NCBI GenBank assembly: GCA_030622395.1
Contig: JAUXGF010000235.1
Coordinates: forward strand, 1 to 5,332
Length of the DNA stretch: 5,332 nt
Direction of reading: 5' to 3'
Origin: Calditrichaceae bacterium
GTDB lineage: Bacteria > Calditrichota > Calditrichia > Calditrichales > Calditrichaceae
The notes under the pieces were generated by a model. It was not told the origin of the DNA. It saw only the letters and a program-made list of their open reading frames with translations, and ran no database searches. A program made the translations under genes and the position numbers. Shown here in pieces: positions 5,119-5,332 of this stretch; position 1 is the stretch's first letter; each line of letters starts with the position of its first letter.

Positions 5119-5318
5119 TTTCAACTCACCCCCTAAATCCCCCTCTCTTTAAGAAATAGAGGGGGACTTGGAATTCCCCTCTTGGGAGGGGATAGGGGTG
5201 GGTTTGCATTTTTACAACCCCCTAACCCCCTTTTCTAAGGGGAAAAACTTTTCCCAAATTACAGGACACATTCGTGCATACTTTGTTGAGGGCGGAAGCC
5301 CATGTGAATTTATATGAA
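5119..5318. repeat. Module C2: foldback repeat downstream of selB
   Basis: This is the second copy of the module found after ndk, in the same orientation. 5119-5172 is identical to 1283-1336, and 5282-5318 matches 1434-1470 except at two positions. The fold is clearer here: CACCCCCTA (5127-5135) pairs with TAGGGGTG (5193-5200) with one bulged C. It encloses two hairpins, TCCCCCTCT/AGAGGGGGA (5138-5166) and TCCCCTC/GAGGGGA (5175-5192), in a near-perfect three-way junction. A further CCCCTT/AAGGGG hairpin (5227-5242) follows an ACCCCCTAACCCCC stretch that looks like a decayed copy of the block start. It is non-coding. Confidence 0.82.
5138..5166. terminator. C-rich hairpin after selB, possible transcript end
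   Basis: A 9-bp perfect stem (5138-5146 with 5158-5166) lies 35 bases past the selB stop. No T-run follows; the next bases are CTTGGAATTCCCC. The T-rich TGCATTTTT at 5205-5213 follows the whole three-way fold instead. Termination is therefore possible but not shown, and the repeat identity of this segment is the better-supported reading. Confidence 0.3.
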
Positions 5319-5332
5319 CGATTAATAATTGA

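Noticed and set aside
5127..5200. tRNA-like cloverleaf or selC
   Set aside because: The fold is a three-way C-rich/G-rich junction with no T-loop, anticodon arm or acceptor CCA; an identical block elsewhere shows it is a dispersed repeat.

Overview
The window is AT-rich bacterial DNA. It holds three complete genes on the + strand: ndk (nucleoside diphosphate kinase), a secreted bleomycin-hydrolase/PepC-type C1B cysteine aminopeptidase, and selB (selenocysteine-specific elongation factor). A fourth gene, an Mth938/DUF498-family protein, is partial and runs off the left edge on the - strand. Repeat-rich spacers separate them. All three complete genes end in TAA. SelB implies that the host reads some UGA codons as selenocysteine. 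The repeat content and the exported PepC loosely suggest an FCB-group or Calditrichaeota/Ignavibacteria-like lineage. That is a guess from style; nothing here fixes the taxonomy.

Layout: 1-314 (-) Mth938-family protein, cut by the window edge. 315-844 is a 530-base non-coding region. It holds a weak divergent promoter candidate, a CAGC heptamer array (434-461), a heptamer hairpin (494-634, 'module A') with a GATTACC heptamer array in its loop (547-588), a short conserved tail (646-669), and a 134-bp MITE-like element (686-819) just before the ndk ribosome binding site. ndk is 845-1261. Spacer 1262-1605 holds a foldback repeat ('module C1', 1283-1470), then a palindrome overlapping a TATAAT box and a strong Shine-Dalgarno. 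The peptidase is 1606-3003. Spacer 3004-3195 is mostly a second heptamer hairpin ('module B', 3037-3131) plus the same short tail (3143-3176). selB is 3196-5103. The final 229 bases hold a second foldback repeat ('module C2', 5119-5318).

The genes are not an obvious operon or pathway: nucleotide balance, peptide breakdown outside the cytoplasm, and selenoprotein decoding. The notable content is in the spacers. ndk and selB are each preceded by the same heptamer-hairpin module and followed by the same foldback module, in the same order and orientation, while the peptidase between them has neither in that arrangement. Three unrelated repeat families share a 7-bp period. The MITE-like element sits inside the presumed ndk leader with a 4-bp target duplication, and it creates a misleading upstream in-frame ATG for ndk. 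I found no CRISPR array, tRNA, rRNA, defence system or complete transposase gene.
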